Shown here piece by piece: positions 21,837 to 33,121 of a stretch of 64,000 nt of DNA. The first letter of the stretch is position 1. Each line of letters starts with the position of its first letter. Origin of the DNA: Zygnema cylindricum (lineage: Eukaryota > Streptophyta > Zygnematophyceae > Zygnematales > Zygnemataceae); NCBI GenBank assembly GCA_037447655.1, contig JBBHKE010003237.1:25953-89952 (forward strand), in the 5' to 3' direction. Under the pieces are notes generated by a model. That model saw only the letters and a list, made by a program, of their open reading frames with translations. It was not told where the DNA came from and did not search any database. Made by a program: the position numbers and the translations under genes.

Positions 21837-23446
21837 AAGGAGAGACCGAGGACGAGTCCTTTGAGGAAGAGGATGGAGAGCACCTTCTTGATGAAAATTT
21901 AGAGGAGAAGGAGATCCCTGGGCAACAAAAGTGTGCTCTTAGAGCCATTCGGGAAGCTCCACAGGAAGGATGGATAATCGACTCAGGTGCATCCATGCAT
22001 ACGTGCCGTGACATGCACCTCTTTACCAAGCTAAGAAAGATTCCCACGGTAGAGACAGAGTATGGGGATGGGAGAGTAGTTACTACAGATCTAGTGGGAT
22101 CGGTAGATCTGAAAGTCTTAGTGGAGGGTAAGACTTCTATACTCACCTTCTCAGATGTCTACTCTACATACCTCAGCTGAGTAAAAATCTTGTCTTTACG
22201 TCTGTGTTAGATGACAAAGAGTTTGATACTTTCACTAGAAAGGGAGTCTTTAAAGCTAAGTATGGGGATGAAGTCTACTTCAAAGCAGATAAGGGTAGCC
22301 AAGGAATGTTTAGGCTTAAGTTTAGTAATGAAAAGAAGAATGCTTACTATGTTGGTGTCCCAAAGTTGATGATTTTACATAAGCGGTTGGAGCATGTGCA
22401 TTTTGATATGCTGAGGGAAATGAAGAAGCATGGTGTAGTAAAAGGCATTCAATTTGGGGGTAATGAAGTGGTGGATGATTGCAATGGTTGTGCCCAAAGT
22501 AAGGCTCACAGACTTCCCTTTCCAAAAGCCGCCACATATAGGGGTGAGTAAGTACTAGATCTAGTTCACACAGATATCTAGGGACCGACAAAAGTACCCT
22601 CGGTTAGAGGGAAGAGATTTAAGCTGACAATAACTGATGACTGGTCCGGATACCGTAGAGTCTACTTCCTAACGACAAAGTTTGAAGCATAAACTTACTT
22701 CAAAGAATATAAAACTTGGAGTGATAAGTTGCACGGAGCCCCCATTAAGAGAATAAGAAGTGATAACGTGGGAGAGTACACCTCTAACTAGTTTGAGAAA
22801 TACTTGAGGGATGAAGGAGTTCAGCATCACAAAACTGTACGATATAATCTTGAACAAAATGGGGTAGATGAGAGGTTGAATCTGACTCTAGGAGATAGTG
22901 TGTGGAGTAAGTTGGCCGACAAGAAGATAGGAAAAAGGTTTTGGATAGAAGCCATGAAATGTTCCAACTACATTAAAAACATAGTCTTTACATCAACCGT
23001 GAAAGGAATGACACCTTATGAGAGATGGGCTGGAAGGAAACTAGATATCTCTCACCTGAAAGTATTCGGTAGTCAAGTCTAGAGTCTTGATATGGATATG
23101 AAAAACTGGAGACTAGATGCTAAGGGAAAACTTAGATATTTTGTGGGATATGATGAGGATGTCAAGGGATGTAGAGTCTATCACTTAGCAAAACAAGATA
23201 TCATTCTCATAAAACACCTAGTTGTCATGGATGAAGGGAAGTCATTTGATCCTTTCAAATATACCAAGAAGATAAGAATCAATTTTGAGTTCGAGAGTGA
23301 GGAGGACTCGGTCTTTCCCGAAAAGGACCTGAGTGAAACACTGATTGCAGATTGTTGGAGATCCAAGATAGGGGAGATATACTGGAAGCTCCACATACCT
23401 TACGTCCTCCGAGGAGACACAAGAGGAGGAACCGTAATCGACCTCC
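21837..23446 (+). pseudogene. B1 protease and integrase (broken)
   Basis: The protease is intact around the active site (GWIIDSGASMHTCRDMHLF, near 21970), with the flap region VDLKVLVEGKTSILTFSDV. GAG-pre-integrase LHKRLEHVHFDMLREMKK follows, then CNGCAQSKAHRLPFPK near 22480. The core has HTDI then a stop, RSDNVGEYTS and NGVDERLNLT (Glu kept). A C-terminal part runs 22804-23454 (KRFWIEAMKCSNYIKN, YERWAGRKLDISHLKVFGSQ). Stops near 22550, 22690 and 23080 disable it. Confidence 0.88.
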
Positions 23447-26157
23447 ATGGATAGGGGAGCCGATGAGACAGTGAGGAAAATTCCGAGACTTCTCTCCATT
23501 CCAGCTTCGGATTTTGAGGGAAGGCGAAGAAGCAGCAAAAAGATACGGGAAAAACATGCCGCTTATAAGGTAACTAAGTTGTCTCACTCTGATGAGCCTC
23601 AATCATACTTGGAGGCAGTGAACAGTCTAGAGAAAGACAGATGGGTTAGTGCCATAAATGATGAGATGGCCTCCAACATAGAAGCAAATACTTGGGAACT
23701 AGTGGAGTGTCATCCGGACAGAATATCGATTGGATGGAAATGGGTGTTTAAACTAAATTTGAACCCAGATAATACCATTGAAAGATAAAAGGCTTGGTTA
23801 GTAGCAAATGGGTTCACTCAAAAGGAGGGGATTGAATATGAGGATACTTTTGCTATAGTTGTTCGGTTCACATCATTAAGGATTTTCCTCAGTCTCGCAA
23901 AAACGGAAGACATGGAAATATGTTGTCCATAGCCATTTTCAGCCATGGATTTATCCTCGGAGGCACCACAGACCACCCCAAAAACAACCTGCTTTGAGTC
24001 CACTCTGAATTCTACAGAATAAACAAAACACGCTGAAAGTGCAATAACAAATATTTTCTAAGCCATTTAGTGTTCCCACAAAATTTCCTATAAAAATACG
24101 AACCAGACTTATCACACCACTCAGTCAAAGTTGCAGAAAAACAATCTACCATAACTTTGATAAATCTAACCAATTTCACAATAAAGTCCCAAGCAAACCA
24201 AACACACAATATGTATGCAAATTTTCCACAATATTTCCAATATAAAGTGGAACACACATGCAAAATTTCAGATAATTCTGCTTATGCAACTGAGAGAAAC
24301 CCTCAGATGAAAATTTGCCAAAATGGAGCAAAAACAGTTTTTGTCCAAAAAGTTCCTAAGTCCAAAAATGACTGTGTCCTACAGATATACACTAGAGCTA
24401 ACTACTGACTGTACGGAGGCATACCAGCCGTACGTATCTATCAACTATCTCTATTAATTTGAGTAATTCCCGAATACTTCGTGATATGCCAGAATGAATA
24501 GATCTACACTAATAACTAATACACATAGGACAAAACATTGTTGTAAATATTTACAAACCCTGCGAACTTCGTCAAACGAATCTGGGCTGTCCAAAATAAA
24601 TATCATGTGATGGACGCGATTTCGCATCCCTCACCAAAATGAACAAACTGACGGCGCCGCCGTCAATAGCTCCGGCGACGTCCAATTCATCAAATGTCGC
24701 CCGTCGCACTACGTTTCGTACGTGCGACGTTTAATTATAACCTCGTCGACTATTTAACGTCGAATCCCTTCGTGATCCGCCGTCCATTTCCCTCAACGCA
24801 AACTGTACTTTCGCCTATGTTTCTTCGCGTCACTTGAGATCACTTACTTCACTTTACTATTATTCGTACTTTCGCTCCCCAAATCCGTGAATCCACCTCT
24901 ATACTAAATCCAGTTAATACGTAACATACGAAATGTTCTGTGCGCAAAAAATGTCGCGTATGCATGAAACTAACTTTTCAAAACAAAAAAATACACCAGA
25001 TAGACATTAAGACCGCTTTCCTCAATGGTGAGTTAGAGGAAAAGATCTTCATGTGGCAACTAGAGGGGTTTGTGGAAGATGGAGAAGAGAGCAAAATCTG
25101 CAGGCTCATAAAGTCCTTATATGTACTGAAACAAGCTCCCCACCAGTGAAATAAGAAAATATATGAGTTTCTCACCGGTCTGGGATATATCAGGATCAGT
25201 TCTAACCATTCTATCTATATGTTTGAAGATGAGAATGGTGTCATTTTATAGCAATCTTCGCTGATGATTTGCTAGTGTTAAGTAAGTCTTTGGAAAAGAT
25301 CAATAAGTTAAAGAAAGATCTTAGAAGTAGATTTGACATGAAGGATTTAGGGGAGGCGAGATATATTTTGGGTATTCAAATGGAAAGAGACAAGGGGAAA
25401 AGGATTATCAGACTTACTTCGAAAGAAGCAATAGGAAATATGCTTGAAAAATTTCAGATGGAAAAGGCAAACAGTTGTACCACTCCCATGGACTTGAAAA
25501 AAGTGATCGAAGTGTAGAAGGAGGAGTGATAATCTTAAATGATCAAATGAGCCCAGAAGAGAGAGAGAGTTTATGAAGTCTATCCTTTAGAGGCACGTTG
25601 TAAGAAGTTTAATGTACTTTATAAACTGTACCAGACTGGACATAGCGGCAGCAGTTGGAGTACTCAGTAGGAGTCTTAATGAGTTTTAATGATCATAGGC
25701 ACAAAGATTGGGAGGCCGCCTAGAGAGTCATGAGATATCTGGTGGGAACCAAAGAGTTATGGTTGCATTTAGGAGGGGAGCACACTGACATCACTACTTG
25801 GAGTGGTGCCAGTTATGGGGATGCACCTATGAGAAGATGCACTTCAAGGTATGTGTTATATGTGGGGGAAGGTGTTTGTTGTTGGAGCAGAAAACAACAA
25901 AAGGTTATTTCTCAGTCTACTATGGAGGTTGAGTACATGGCCTCTTGTTCTGCTGTGAAAGAGTTGATGTGGGTCAAGTCTTTGTTGCAAGAACTGGAGT
26001 ATATGAACGAGGGAGTACATGAAGTATTTTGTGATAATCAGGCTGCCATTGCAATTGCAGCCAATCCAAAACATAATTTCAAAGCAAAGCATATGGACAT
26101 AACATTATGTTTTCGTGAGGGAAAAAGTTGAAAATAAAATTGTGAATCTTGTGTATA
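23447..26157 (+). pseudogene. B1 RT and RNase H, copy 1 (split by S2)
   Basis: RT starts 23447-23920 (GWKWVFKLNLNPDNTIER, stop near 23787, LAKTEDMEI). It resumes at 24989 with IHQIDIKTAFLNGELEEKIFM. The catalytic box reads FADD instead of YVDD (about 25255-25270) beside a frameshift. MKDLGEARYILGIQMERD follows near 25340. RNase H 25560-26157 shows TWSGASYGD (the catalytic Asp is Gly), MEVEYMASC, FCDNQAAIAIAANPKHNFKAKH. It ends abruptly at LVYR, where copy 2 begins. Confidence 0.87.
23921..24985 (-). mobile_element. Solo LTR S2 (H-like) inside B1 RT
   Basis: On the minus strand it starts TGTTTTGAAAAGTTAG and ends GGCTATGGACAACA. Left flank AAATA (23916-23920). On the right AAATA (24989-24993) follows three extra A bases, so the exact edge is uncertain. 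The RT protein reads through when the insert is removed. An LTR-borne ATG at 23944-23946 gives MAENGYGQ in the usual phase. The plus-strand text AATAAAGTCCCAAGCAAACC near 24180 is shared with the H LTR near 46008. Confidence 0.85.
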
Positions 26158-28186
26158 GGTTGATGAGGATGTCAACGGATATAGAGTCTATGACTTAGCA
26201 AAGCAAGATATTATTCTGGTCAAACACTTAGTTGTCATAGATGAAGGGAAGTCATTTGACCCCTTTAATTATACCAAGAAGATAAAAATCCGTTTTAAGT
26301 CTAAAAGCGAGGAGAGCCCTGTCTTTCCGAAAAGAATATGAGTTAAACAGTGATTGTAGATTAAGGGAAAATCCAAGATACAAGAGATCCACCAAAAACC
26401 TCACATATTCCTATGGACTTTGAGGAGACAGAAGAGATAGAACTGGAACCGGCTTCCATAAATATGGGAGCCGATGAGACAGTAAGGAGAAACCCGAGAC
26501 TTCCTTCCATTCCAACTTCAAAGTTCGAGGGAGGGAGGAGCAACAAAAGGATACAAGAGAGACAGGCTGCTCATAAGGTAACTAAGCTATCTCATCCTGA
26601 TGAGCCTCAGTCATACTTGGAGGCAGTGAACAACCCTGAAAAAGAGAGATGGATTAGAGCCATAAATGATGAGATGGCTTCCATCATTGAAGCAAATACC
26701 TGGAAACTAGCAGATTGTCCTCCAGACAAAAAACCTATTGGCTGTAAATGGGTGTTTACGATAAAACTGAACCCAGATTATAACATTGAGAGATATAAGG
26801 TTCGATTGGTAGCGAAAGGGTTCACTAAAAAAGAGAGGATTGACTATGAGGAGACCTTTGCTCCAGTTGTTCGGTTCCCGTCAGTAAGGATTCTGCTCAG
26901 TCTCGCAGCAGCGGAAAACATAGAAATACACCATATGGACATTCATAGTGCTTTCCTTAATGGTGAGTTAGAGGAAGAAATTTTCATGAGGCAACCCGAG
27001 GGGTTCGTGGAGGAAGGAGAAGAGAGCAAAGTTTGCAGGCTCATAAAGTCCTTATATGGACTGAAGCAGGCTCCCCGACAGTGGAATGAGAAACTAGATG
27101 AGTTCCTCACCGGTCTGGGATATATCGGGATAAGCTCTGACCATTCTATCTATGTGTTTGAAGATGAGAATGGTGTCATTTTTATTGCAATCTATGTGGA
27201 TGATTTGCTTGTGCTGAGTAAGTCTTTGGAAAAGATCAATAGGCTAAAAAAAGATCTTAGAAGCAGATTTGATATGAAAGATTTAGGTGAGGCAAGATAC
27301 ATTTTGGGGATCCAAATGATAAAGGAAAAAGGATTATTAGACTTACTCAGAAAGAAGCAATAGGTAACATGTTTCAGAAGTTCCATATGGAAAAGGCTAA
27401 CAGTTGTACCACTCCCATGGACTTGAAAAAAGTAAGTGATGGGAGTGTTGAAGGAGGAGTGATAAGCTTAGATGGTCAAATGAGTTAGAGGAGGGAGAGT
27501 TTATGAAGTCTATCTCTTATTAACAGGATGTAGGAAGTTTGATCAATTTTATGAACTGTAGAAGCCCAGACATAGCGACAGCAATAGGAGTCCTCGGTAG
27601 GAGTCTTAACGATCTTAGGAAGAGAGATTAGGAGGCAACTACGAGTGTCATGAGATATTTGGTAGGAACTAGAGAGTTATGGTTGCATTTGGGAGGGGAG
27701 CACACTGATATCACTACTTGAAGTGATGACAGTTGTGGGGATGCACCTTTGAGAAGATGCACTTCTGGGTATGTGTTGTATGTGGGGGAAGGTGCTTGCT
27801 GTTGGAGCAGTTAACAACAAAAGGTGGTTGCTCACTCTGCTATGGAAGCTGAGTATATGGCCTCTTGTTCGGCTGTGAAAGACTTGATGTGGTTCAAATC
27901 CTTGTTGCAAGAATTAGGGTATATGAAAGAGAGAGTGCATGAAGTTTTTTGTGATAATCAAGCTGCCATTGCTATTGCAGCCAATCTAAAACATCATTTC
28001 AATGCTAAGCATATGGACACAAGGTTGAGCTCCGTGAGGGAAAAGGTTGAAAATAATATTGTAAATCTTGTGTATAAATCAGATGAAGAAATGGTGGCTG
28101 ACATGATGACCAAACCTGTGCCCTCTCCCAAGCTAAAATATTGTAAGGAAAAATGTGGATTAAAAGAAAAGTTAAAATTAGACTAG
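26158..28186 (+). pseudogene. B1 integrase tail, RT and RNase H, copy 2
   Basis: It restarts at DEDVNGYRVYDLAKQDIILV, the integrase C-terminus, fused to the end of copy 1. It contains the longest uninterrupted RT of the window, 26413-27363 (316 codons): GCKWVFTIKLNPDYNIERYK, YEETFAPVVRFPSVRILLS, HMDIHSAFLNGELEEEIFM, LYGLKQAPRQWNEKL, and catalytic YVDD at 27193-27204. A deletion near 27320 ends the frame. RNase H follows 27490-28186 (SDDSCGDAPLRRCTSGY, MEAEYMASCSAVKDL, FCDNQAAIAI, ADMMTKPVPSPKLKYC). Confidence 0.9.
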
Positions 28187-28199
28187 AAAATAACGGGAG
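28187..28199 (+). other. B1 polypurine tract
   Basis: AAAATAACGGGAG abuts the LTR start at 28200; one C interrupts the purines. Confidence 0.85.
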
Positions 28200-28615
28200 T
28201 GTTGAAATAAATAGTTTTGGGGTATTTTCTAGGTCTAAATATATTAGCGGAAACATATAAAAAAAATACAGGCAACCTGCCTCCATCTCTTCTCTCTTGC
28301 CCCCATACTTGTTGTAGTCAGTGAATGAGAGAGAGAGAGAGAGTGATGGAGCCATGGCTACATCAACTTCATAGGCAGGACTAAAGAGTGACTTAAGTCA
28401 CTCTCAACAAAAGGTTGAGTCTGGTAGGACTCGAACCTCTGACCAGCAGAGCGCGGCGTAGCCGTTAGCTCTAACCAGTCTGTCATAGGAATCTGTTAGG
28501 ATATATAGGGTTTGATATGTATTTAAACTATTGTATGGTGCTAAAACCGATTAACTTAAATATGTTCGAAAGAACATAGAATTAGTTAAAGTTTAGTGCG
28601 CAAGCTCGTACTATT
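28200..28615 (+). repeat. B1 3' LTR, truncated after about 415 bp
   Basis: It starts TGTTGAAATAAATAGTTTTGG and keeps TATTTTCTAGGTCTAAATA, GGAGCCATGGCTAC and the antisense tRNA-like module. That module's B-box complement is GGACTCGAACC (28427-28437) and its A-box complement GCTCTAACCAG (28468-28478). Similarity to the other B LTRs fades after about 28560, and gag-like sequence of F begins soon after. The break near 28615 is approximate. Confidence 0.8.
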
Positions 28616-28639
28616 CTGAAATTTTGTATATCTGAGGAC

Positions 28640-29310
28640 TTAAGTATGTCTCGGATAAAAATTAAAAAGGCAATTGATATCTTGAAATATCTTACAAATG
28701 ATTATGAAAAGGCGAATGTCCAGAAAGAACTCAAATTTGCTGGAAAAAATTTGGGACTTTAAATACACTGGCGGTACAATGGTTAAATATTCTGACAAGT
28801 TTCGCATCCTTCTAGATGCACATGGTTGTGCACGTGGGGAGTTTGCTCAGTTTCAACAGGCAGCATTGCTTATGAGAGGTCTACCTCGTAGTATGAAAGG
28901 GGCATCTGACATGCTCAAACAGTAAGAGAAAGTTAGCTGGACTCTACAGTTAGCTATCAATATTTTGCTAGAGGAGGAAGCTACATCTAATACTCTCAAT
29001 GTTGAGCAAGTAGAGGCTTTTAATTCAAACTTTGAGAGGAAATGATAGTTTAATAAGCATAGAAATCAGTTTAATCAACTGAGAGAGTTTAATCAGTGTG
29101 GGAATAGACAATCCAACAATGCATGTTTTTATTGTAGGGAGAGGGGTCATGGATAAAAATTTTGTCCTAAGCTTAAAAAAGCTAACGATACAAGTTTATA
29201 CAGGCCAAGGTGGCAACAAAGTTAGTTTTACAAAAACTTCACGGGGCCTCCACCTCGTGGAAATGCACTGTATTCAGCCACTTCATCACTCCAAGACGAG
29301 ACTCTGACAC
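28640..29310 (+). pseudogene. F gag, C-terminal part
   Basis: WDFKYTGGTMVKYSDKFRIL and FQQAALLMRGLPRSMKGASD resemble the middle of Copia Gag, and the same motifs occur in H. Stops near 28923 and 29043 break it. The nucleocapsid knuckle near 29115-29160 reads CFYCRERGHG-stop-KFC, so it is interrupted. The N-terminus is absent. Confidence 0.8.
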
Positions 29311-31800
29311 TTTCTGAGGAAAATGACACGGATCTCTTTGCTATGGCGGCAGCCATGGAGGGCGCGAAGGACCCTAGATAGATAATGGATAGTGGAGCGT
29401 CAGCCCACATGTGCTGGAACAAAGCCATCTTCAAATATCTGAGAACAACGCCGGAGAAAAACATTTATTATGTCTATGGAATGAGTGTTCAGACTTGTGC
29501 TGTGAGTGATAGGTCTTTGCTAGTGGATGTGGAAGGCAAAGCAACTGAAAGAACTCTTCACAATGTCTTATTTGTGCCTGACTTTAAGAAAAATTTGTTT
29601 TCTATGTCTTTGGTATAGAGTAAAGGCTTTGAGGTTAATTTGAAAAATGGTAGGCAGATTGTCAGCAAAAATGGCAAAGTCGCAGTTACAGGTACTAGAG
29701 ATAATAGCAAGATGTACCGAAAGGATATGGCTAATACCAAGGAGAATGATGTTTTGTACTCCGGTGTTTTGCATTCAGATGAGTTGTGGCATAAAAGATT
29801 AGGCCATGTAAACTATGATATTTTGAGAAAAATGGTACTTTCTGGGAAAATAGAGGGTGTATCAATCACAGATCAGCCGGTCAAAACATGTGATGGTTGC
29901 GCTTTAGGTAAAATCCACAGACTGCCATTTCCTAAAGAGTCTGAGCATCGGTCAACAAAAAATTTACAACAAATTCACTCGGATGTTTTTAGTCCTGCGA
30001 AGGTTCCATCTGCCGAGGGGATGAAATATATGGTCACCTTCACATATGATTTCTCCAGATTTAAAAAAGTTTACTTCATGAAGGAAAAGAGTGAAGTGTT
30101 TGGTCACTTCAAACACCATAAAGCATGGGTTGAAAAACTTCATAATTTATCTATTTTGCAGCTCAGATCGGACAATAGTGGTGAATATACATCAAAAGAG
30201 TTTGAAACCTTTTTACTCGAGGAAGGTATAAGTCATCTGTTGACTGTTCCATATTCACCGAAACAAAATGGGGTGTCGGAGAGATTAAATAGAACTCTCA
30301 CGTAGAGCTATAGGTCGATGCTCGCAGATAAAAATGTGGATCCGAAATTCTGGGCTGAGGCACTAAATTGTGCAGTTTATATTAAAAATAGGATAGTATC
30401 AAGATCGGTAGACTTTACTCCTTATGAGATCTGGACAGGTAGCAAACCAGATGTTAGCCATTTCAAAGTCTTTGGTAGTCAATGCTTTATCTTAGATACG
30501 TCTTCGGACAGATGGAAAATGGAACCGAAGGGATTACCGGGTATTTTGTTAGGATATGATGATCACTCTAAAGGTTAAAGAGTCTTTGTATTTGAGAAGG
30601 AGAAAATAGTTGTAGCAAGGAATATCAATTTCAAAGATGAACTAGACTCGATAGATTTATTTAAAGTGACAGAGCAACATAAGCAGCAAAAAGTACTAGA
30701 GTATGTCATTTTAGATTACATGCAAGAAATGGTCCCGCGTGTGCAACTTTCTCCGGTGGTCACTCTGGAGTCAAACTCTCTCCGAATTCCTCAACAAGTT
30801 CAGTTCCACCCGGACAAACAACAGTCAATACACACGGATAGCAACCAGCGCAATCAACGCAATGCGCGGCATCCGACGATCTCAGCCTCAAAATTTCCGG
30901 GGGGAAGAAGATCCAGCAGCCGCCTACAAGCAAGCTCTCATTTTACCTACTCGTCAGCCTCAAGGGAGCCCTTGACCATCCAAGAGGCCTTTTCATCACC
31001 AGAGCGGAATCAGTGGATCGAGGCAGCAAATGACGAAATGAAGTCTATCATGGAGGCTCAAACATGGGAGCTTGTGAAACTTTCTCCGGACAGAAAAGCA
31101 ATCAACAGCAAATGGTATTCAAGGTGAAGTTAAATCTCGATAACACCATTGAACAATATTAGGCCAGACTTGTGGCGAAAGGTTATAATCAAAACAAAGG
31201 AATCGATTTTGAAGAAACATTCTCTCCGGTTGTAAGATTTCCGACAGTTAGGATTTTTCTGTGCCTAGTTGCAATAGAGGATATGGAAATACATCAGATG
31301 GATGTAAAGACAGCATTTTTGCATGGGGAACTAGAGTAGACTATTTACATGCAAGAGCCTGAAAAATATGCAGAACCACGAAAAGAGCACTTAGTATGCA
31401 AATTGTTAAAATCTCTATATGGCCTAAAACAGGCCCCAAGGCAATGGAATCTGAAGCTTGATGAATTCTTCACTAGCCTAGGATTTCAAAGGATAAGTTC
31501 TTATCACTCTGTCTATATTCTAAAAGGTGAAAATGGGATAGTGTATATAGCGGTGTATGTAGATGATTTACTATTAATTAGCAAATCAATGGTTGAAATT
31601 AACAAAATCAAAACTGCTCTAAACTCACGATTCGAGATGAAAGATCTCGGTGAGGCAAAATGTATTTTGGGTATTCAAGTAGAAAGGGACAGAAATAAAA
31701 AAGTTATAAAACTGACTCAAAAAGAAGCTATTGGAAACATGTTAGATGAGTACGGAATGCGGGGGGCAAAAGGATGTCAAACTCAAATGGAATTTCGGTA
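29311..31800 (+). pseudogene. F protease, integrase and RT (5' part of pol)
   Basis: The protease active site is intact (IMDSGASAHMCWNKAIF, about 29385), with VLFVPDFKKNLFSMSLV and then a stop. An open stretch 29640-30305 holds ELWHKRLGHVNYDI, CDGCALGKIHRLPFPKE, HSDVF, RSDNSGEYTS and NGVSERLNRT, so Asp, Asp and Glu are present; a TAG follows. 30318-30578 is the integrase C-terminus. RT from 30960: KSIMEAQTWELVKLSPDRK, a frameshift near 31115, then 31349-31801 with YVDD near 31556 and FEMKDLGEAKCILGIQVERD. It is among the better preserved pol regions but is not functional. Confidence 0.9.
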
Positions 31801-32351
31801 GAAGCTAGAGGGAGAAGAGACAGAGATAGGTGTTGATATTTGGGTATTTTCTAGGTCTTTATTAGATAGAAAAGAGTAGAGGCAGTCTGCCCCTGACTCC
31901 CTTCTCCAAGCCCCCACACTTGTCGTAGTCACTGAAGGCTGGAAAGGGAGCTAGAGCCATGGCTGCCTAGGCTCTCCAGAGAGACAGGAATAGATAATAA
32001 AGGTATGTTTACCAAAAAGGCAGTTGACGGACCCAGGAATTGATCCTGGTACCTACCGTCGGTGAATCGTCCCATAGGAGTTAGCTTTGTCCATTTAGTC
32101 TAGGACCAGTGCTAGAACATATAGGGTTTGATAGATATTTATATAGTTACAGGTAGGGAATTCCATTTAACTGGGTTACGGTCTATAGAACATAGAATCA
32201 GTTGTACTATTAGTACCGGACGAAACAAATAGTACGGACATTTGTTTCGACGGTTCGTATTTAATCTCTATATGAATCGGACGGCCGTGGTTAGCGCCGG
32301 TCTCGAGGAAAGGACAATTTGGCTGTTTGCGGACTCCGCCACTCCGAATGA

Positions 32352-32772
32352 CACGTGGCAACAACGTACTAGATTACGGAATTTACGGAACGGCAGAAAA
32401 CAAATCCGGAAGTGACAAATGTCGCACTATGGCGACATCGTACAATGTACGTACAGAAAGTACTCCGGCACTAGTACTTTCTTGTACGGTACCGTTTTCT
32501 GACGCGGCATGACCTGGCGCCACGTGGAGAGATAAGATTTGGAGGCAGGAATTCCGGAGAATACAAGAGCGAATCCAAATAGGACAATTGTTGACTTTTG
32601 AGCCATGTCGTACGATGTCCGTACAAAAGGTACACCGGCATCTGTACCTTTATGTACTATACAGTAATGTGATTGGTCCGTACCTCAGTACTAGAGGGTT
32701 TAGAGAGGGGTTTAGAACTTAGAATATTTTTTGGTAGGTAGCTGCCTCTCCCAGAGAGCACCTTGTATAAAT
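32352..32772 (+). promoter_or_regulatory. C1 LTR promoter region: G-boxes, GTAC inverted repeats, TATA box
   Basis: G-box cores CACGTGG at 32352-32358 and CACGTGG at 32521-32527. First inverted repeat CGTACAGAAAGTACT (32450-32464) with AGTACTTTCTTGTACG (32473-32488). Second is about 32621-32660 (GTACAAAAGGTACA with TGTACCTTTATGTAC). TATAAAT at 32766-32772 inside CTTGTATAAATG is the likely TATA box, so transcription should start near 32800 and give a leader of about 320 bases. G-boxes are known bZIP/bHLH sites in plants; the rest is inference from conservation between families. Confidence 0.65.
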
Positions 32773-32837
32773 GTCAAACTTTGGCCAGCCATAACTATCA
32801 ATTCAGTTGACCAAATTCAGTGATTCTTGTTGCTGCG

Positions 32838-33013
32838 GACTCAGGGGAGTCCAGGCTACATAGGGGTGTAGTCGGTCAGAGTTTTTGCCTGCCTGGGTGG
32901 CTGCATTTCTAAGGGAAAGTCAAAGTGGGGAATGTTATCCTATACTCATATTCTAACTTTGCATTCTGTAGTGAAACTGAGCACACAGAGAGTCTTACTT
33001 CACAGGGGTGAAG
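32838..33013 (+). other. C1 leader hairpins with AGGG loops
   Basis: GACTCAGGGGAGTC (32838-32851), CTACATAGGGGTGTAG (32856-32871) and CTTCACAGGGGTGAAG (32998-33013) are short hairpins with AGG(G) loops. Equivalent hairpins with different but still paired stems occur in A (TTCACAAGGGTGAA) and B (TGCACAAGGGTGCA). They fall between the TATA box and the gag ATG. Confidence 0.6.
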
Positions 33014-33121
33014 CAATAATGGGGTTCTGATTGTCAAGGGGTCAATCATTTGGGTTTATATTAACTTGGAGTCGGCACTATCTAGATTAGCTTCCTTTGG
33101 ACCTGCGAATTCTGTGTGGCA

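Larger units (their letters stand above)
19886..28615 (+). mobile_element. Copia element B1 with duplicated pol half and truncated 3' LTR
   Basis: The 5' LTR is 19886-20879, and the truncated 3' LTR is 28200 to about 28615. The interior holds gag, protease and integrase once. The integrase tail, RT and RNase H appear twice in tandem, the first copy split by solo LTR S2. The 5' target flank is GTCTG; no 3' match exists because the 3' LTR end is lost. Confidence 0.88.

Noticed and set aside
23921-24985. Host promoter or gene segment inside B1
   Set aside because: LTR ends, an AAATA duplication and similarity to the H LTR show it is a solo LTR.
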